From positions 1,240,001-1,304,000 of the forward strand of contig NZ_CP074112.1 of NCBI RefSeq assembly GCF_024584785.1: a stretch of 64,000 bases of DNA, given 5' to 3'. Positions 62,445 through 64,000 of the stretch are shown in pieces. Each line of letters starts with the position of its first letter. Position 1 is the first letter of the stretch. The notes under the pieces are model-generated. The model did no database searches and was not told where the DNA came from. It saw nothing but the letters and a program-made list of their open reading frames with translations. The translations under genes were made by a program, and so were the position numbers. This DNA comes from Idiomarina loihiensis. Its GTDB lineage: Bacteria; Pseudomonadota; Gammaproteobacteria; Enterobacterales; Alteromonadaceae.

Positions 62445-64000
62445 TGTCCGCGATCAACATCAGTGCTATTGAGGCAGGTCAGTTGTGGAGCTTTCACGGC
62501 GGCATTCATCCGCCCGAGCGCAAACAGCTATCGAACCAAACGCCCATCCAAACCTTGCCGTTAAGCAAGACGTTTGTGGTGCCGGTAAAGCAACACAGTG
62601 GTAACAGTGGTGAAATACTGGTCGCTGTCGGCGACGACGTCCGTGCTGGCCAACCACTCACCCAACCGGGCTTACAACGTGGCTTACCCGTGCACGCTCC
62701 TACCTCGGGTACAGTGCTGGCGATCGACGAACAGCCGATCGCTCATCCGTCGGGCCTAACTGACCTCACCATTACCCTTGCTGCCGATGGCCAAGATGCA
62801 TGGTATCCAACCACTCCCTGCCCTGATTATCAGCAATTAAGTCGGGCTGAGCTGTTAGAGCGTATTCAAGCAGCCGGGATTGCAGGTTTAGGCGGTGCGG
62901 GCTTTCCTAGTGCACAAAAATTAGCGTTACAACGTCCGCTTGAGTATCTCATTATCAATGGCGTGGAATGCGAACCCTATATTACTGCTGATGATCGCTT
63001 AATGCGTGAACATGCCGCCGAAATCATCAGTGGCACCGAGATCTTAATGCAGGTTAGCGGTTGCAACAAAGCCTTGATTGCAATTGAAGAGAACAAGCCT
63101 GAGGCGATTGCGATATTTACCCAGTTACTCAGTGAACGCGCTGCAACAGCAAGCAGGATTGCGTTACGCCAAGTGCCGGTAAAATACCCCTCGGGCGGCG
63201 AGAAGCAACTGATTGAAATTTTAACCGGACGGCAAGTTCCCAGTCGCGGCCTGCCGATTGATGTCGGCTTATTGATGCACAACGTAGGAACTGCGTTTGC
63301 CATTCATCAAGCTATCGTACTGGGCATACCGTTAATACAACGGGTGGTTACCGTCACCGGTGAACAAGTGGATAAACCGGGTAACTATTGGGTTCGTCTC
63401 GGTACCCCTGTCGCTGATCTGCTAGCTTATGCGGGCTTTCATGAAACTACCGGTAAGGCTGCACAACGGGTGATCATGGGCGGGCCAATGATGGGCTTTG
63501 CCTTGGCAAATTTACAAGTGCCGGTGGTGAAAATCACCAACTGCTTATTATTGCCCTCCACTACCGAGTTAGCCCCAGCCCAACAAGAAATGAATTGCAT
63601 TCGGTGTGGCGCCTGTGCTGACGTGTGCCCGGCGCAACTGTTGCCGCAGCAACTGCAATGGCTGGCCAAAGCCAAAGATTATGATGGCCTCGAGCAACAG
63701 AACCTGTTTGACTGTATTGAATGTGGAGCCTGCGCTTACGTCTGCCCAAGTGAAATTCCGTTGGTGCATTACTATCGTAAAGCCAAAGCTGAGATCCGCA
63801 ATATTGCGCGCGAAAAAGCCAAGGCAGAAATTGCACGTGAACGCTTTGAAGCGCGCCAAGAGCGCCTTGAACGCGAAAAACAAGAACGATTAGAACGTCA
63901 TCGGCAAGCTGCTGAAGCACGTAAAGCGGCCCAAGCTGAAGCGGTCGCCGCTGGCGCTGATAACCCGCAAGATGCGGTCCAAGCAGCTATTGCTCGGGCC
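62444..64000 (+). CDS. rsxC: Electron transport complex subunit RsxC (RnfC), 3' end outside window
   Basis: 519 codons are visible with no stop, so the gene is cut by the window edge. NADH/FMN-binding region: GIAGLGGAGFPSAQKL and NGVECEPYITADDR. Two ferredoxin clusters follow, CIRCGACADVCP and CIECGACAYVCP. The last 75 or so visible residues form a highly charged helical tail (AREKAKAEIARERFEARQE), the variable repeat-rich end common in this subunit. Entry point for NADH electrons. Confidence 0.95.
   Translation, partial: MSAINISAIEAGQLWSFHGGIHPPERKQLSNQTPIQTLPLSKTFVVPVKQHSGNSGEILVAVGDDVRAGQPLTQPGLQRGLPVHAPTSGTVLAIDEQPIAHPSGLTDLTITLAADGQDAWYPTTPCPDYQQLSRAELLERIQAAGIAGLGGAGFPSAQKLALQRPLEYLIINGVECEPYITADDRLMREHAAEIISGTEILMQVSGCNKALIAIEENKPEAIAIFTQLLSERAATASRIALRQVPVKYPSGGEKQLIEILTGRQVPSRGLPIDVGLLMHNVGTAFAIHQAIVLGIPLIQRVVTVTGEQVDKPGNYWVRLGTPVADLLAYAGFHETTGKAAQRVIMGGPMMGFALANLQVPVVKITNCLLLPSTTELAPAQQEMNCIRCGACADVCPAQLLPQQLQWLAKAKDYDGLEQQNLFDCIECGACAYVCPSEIPLVHYYRKAKAEIRNIAREKAKAEIARERFEARQERLEREKQERLERHRQAAEARKAAQAEAVAAGADNPQDAVQAAIARA

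Overview
The window is a stretch of chromosome from a gammaproteobacterium. Gene content points there: trpE-G-D-CF-B-A with a Trp-rich leader peptide, smpB/ratA/ratB, prmB-aroC-epmC, tesA-ybbA-ybbP, gltX divergent from tandem tRNA-Val genes, and rsxABC. The mix of TonB receptors, beta-propeller phytase and the 'thermostable hemolysin' cluster fits aquatic Alteromonadales-type relatives (Rheinheimera, Alishewanella, Shewanella and similar). I cannot name the genus. Coding density is high. I see no prophage, insertion sequence or CRISPR array.

Layout. 1-1.3 kb: cold-shock protein, thioredoxin 2, diacylglycerol kinase. 1.3-9.7 kb: an LTA-synthase-family membrane phosphotransferase gene faces a seven-gene minus-strand operon encoding a thermostable-hemolysin-family protein, an acyl-AMP ligase, a haem-oxygenase-like di-iron oxidase candidate, a short-chain dehydrogenase, a periplasmic TPR protein, and a PmrA/QseB-type regulator with its sensor kinase. 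Two promoters, one before the LTA-synthase gene and one before the operon, share the same layout: CTTAAG-N5-CTTAAG-N10-TAATCTAG. This is the most interesting thing in the window: a probable lipid-modifying pathway of unknown product wired to its own two-component system. 9.8-16.2 kb: a DCC-family thiol protein, then a phosphate-scavenging group (purple-acid-phosphatase-like lipoprotein, beta-propeller phytase, TonB receptor). 16.4-24.4 kb: degenerate GGDEF protein overlapping an AraC regulator, a membrane ClpP-like protease, a Fur-box-linked small membrane protein, an EF-hand membrane protein, a DUF533 protein and a metallophosphatase. 24.4-27.6 kb: Fur-box-preceded siderophore receptor with a PepSY protein.

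27.6-35 kb is housekeeping: gpt, ferredoxin, NAD-kinase-like protein, epmC, aroC, prmB, smrB, sixA, ratB, ratA, smpB. 35-42 kb is the tryptophan operon. It is preceded by four tandem 16-bp repeats, an 18-codon leader with three consecutive Trp codons, and a classical attenuator whose pairing segments can be read directly. 42-48.6 kb: epimerase, yciB, yciI, a hydrolase, and the ybbP-ybbA/tesA group. 48.6-53 kb: tRNA-Ala followed by three tRNA-Glu copies, an active-type diguanylate cyclase, carbonic anhydrase, gltX and two tRNA-Val copies. 53-58.7 kb: two small membrane proteins, uvrB directly behind a MATE transporter gene, and an aspartate aminotransferase.

58.7-59.3 kb is a non-coding stretch with clustered DnaA boxes and GATC sites, followed by two tRNA-Asn genes. 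The window closes with a glycosyltransferase/PAP2 pair and the start of the rsx (rnf-type) electron-transport operon. rsxC runs off the end.
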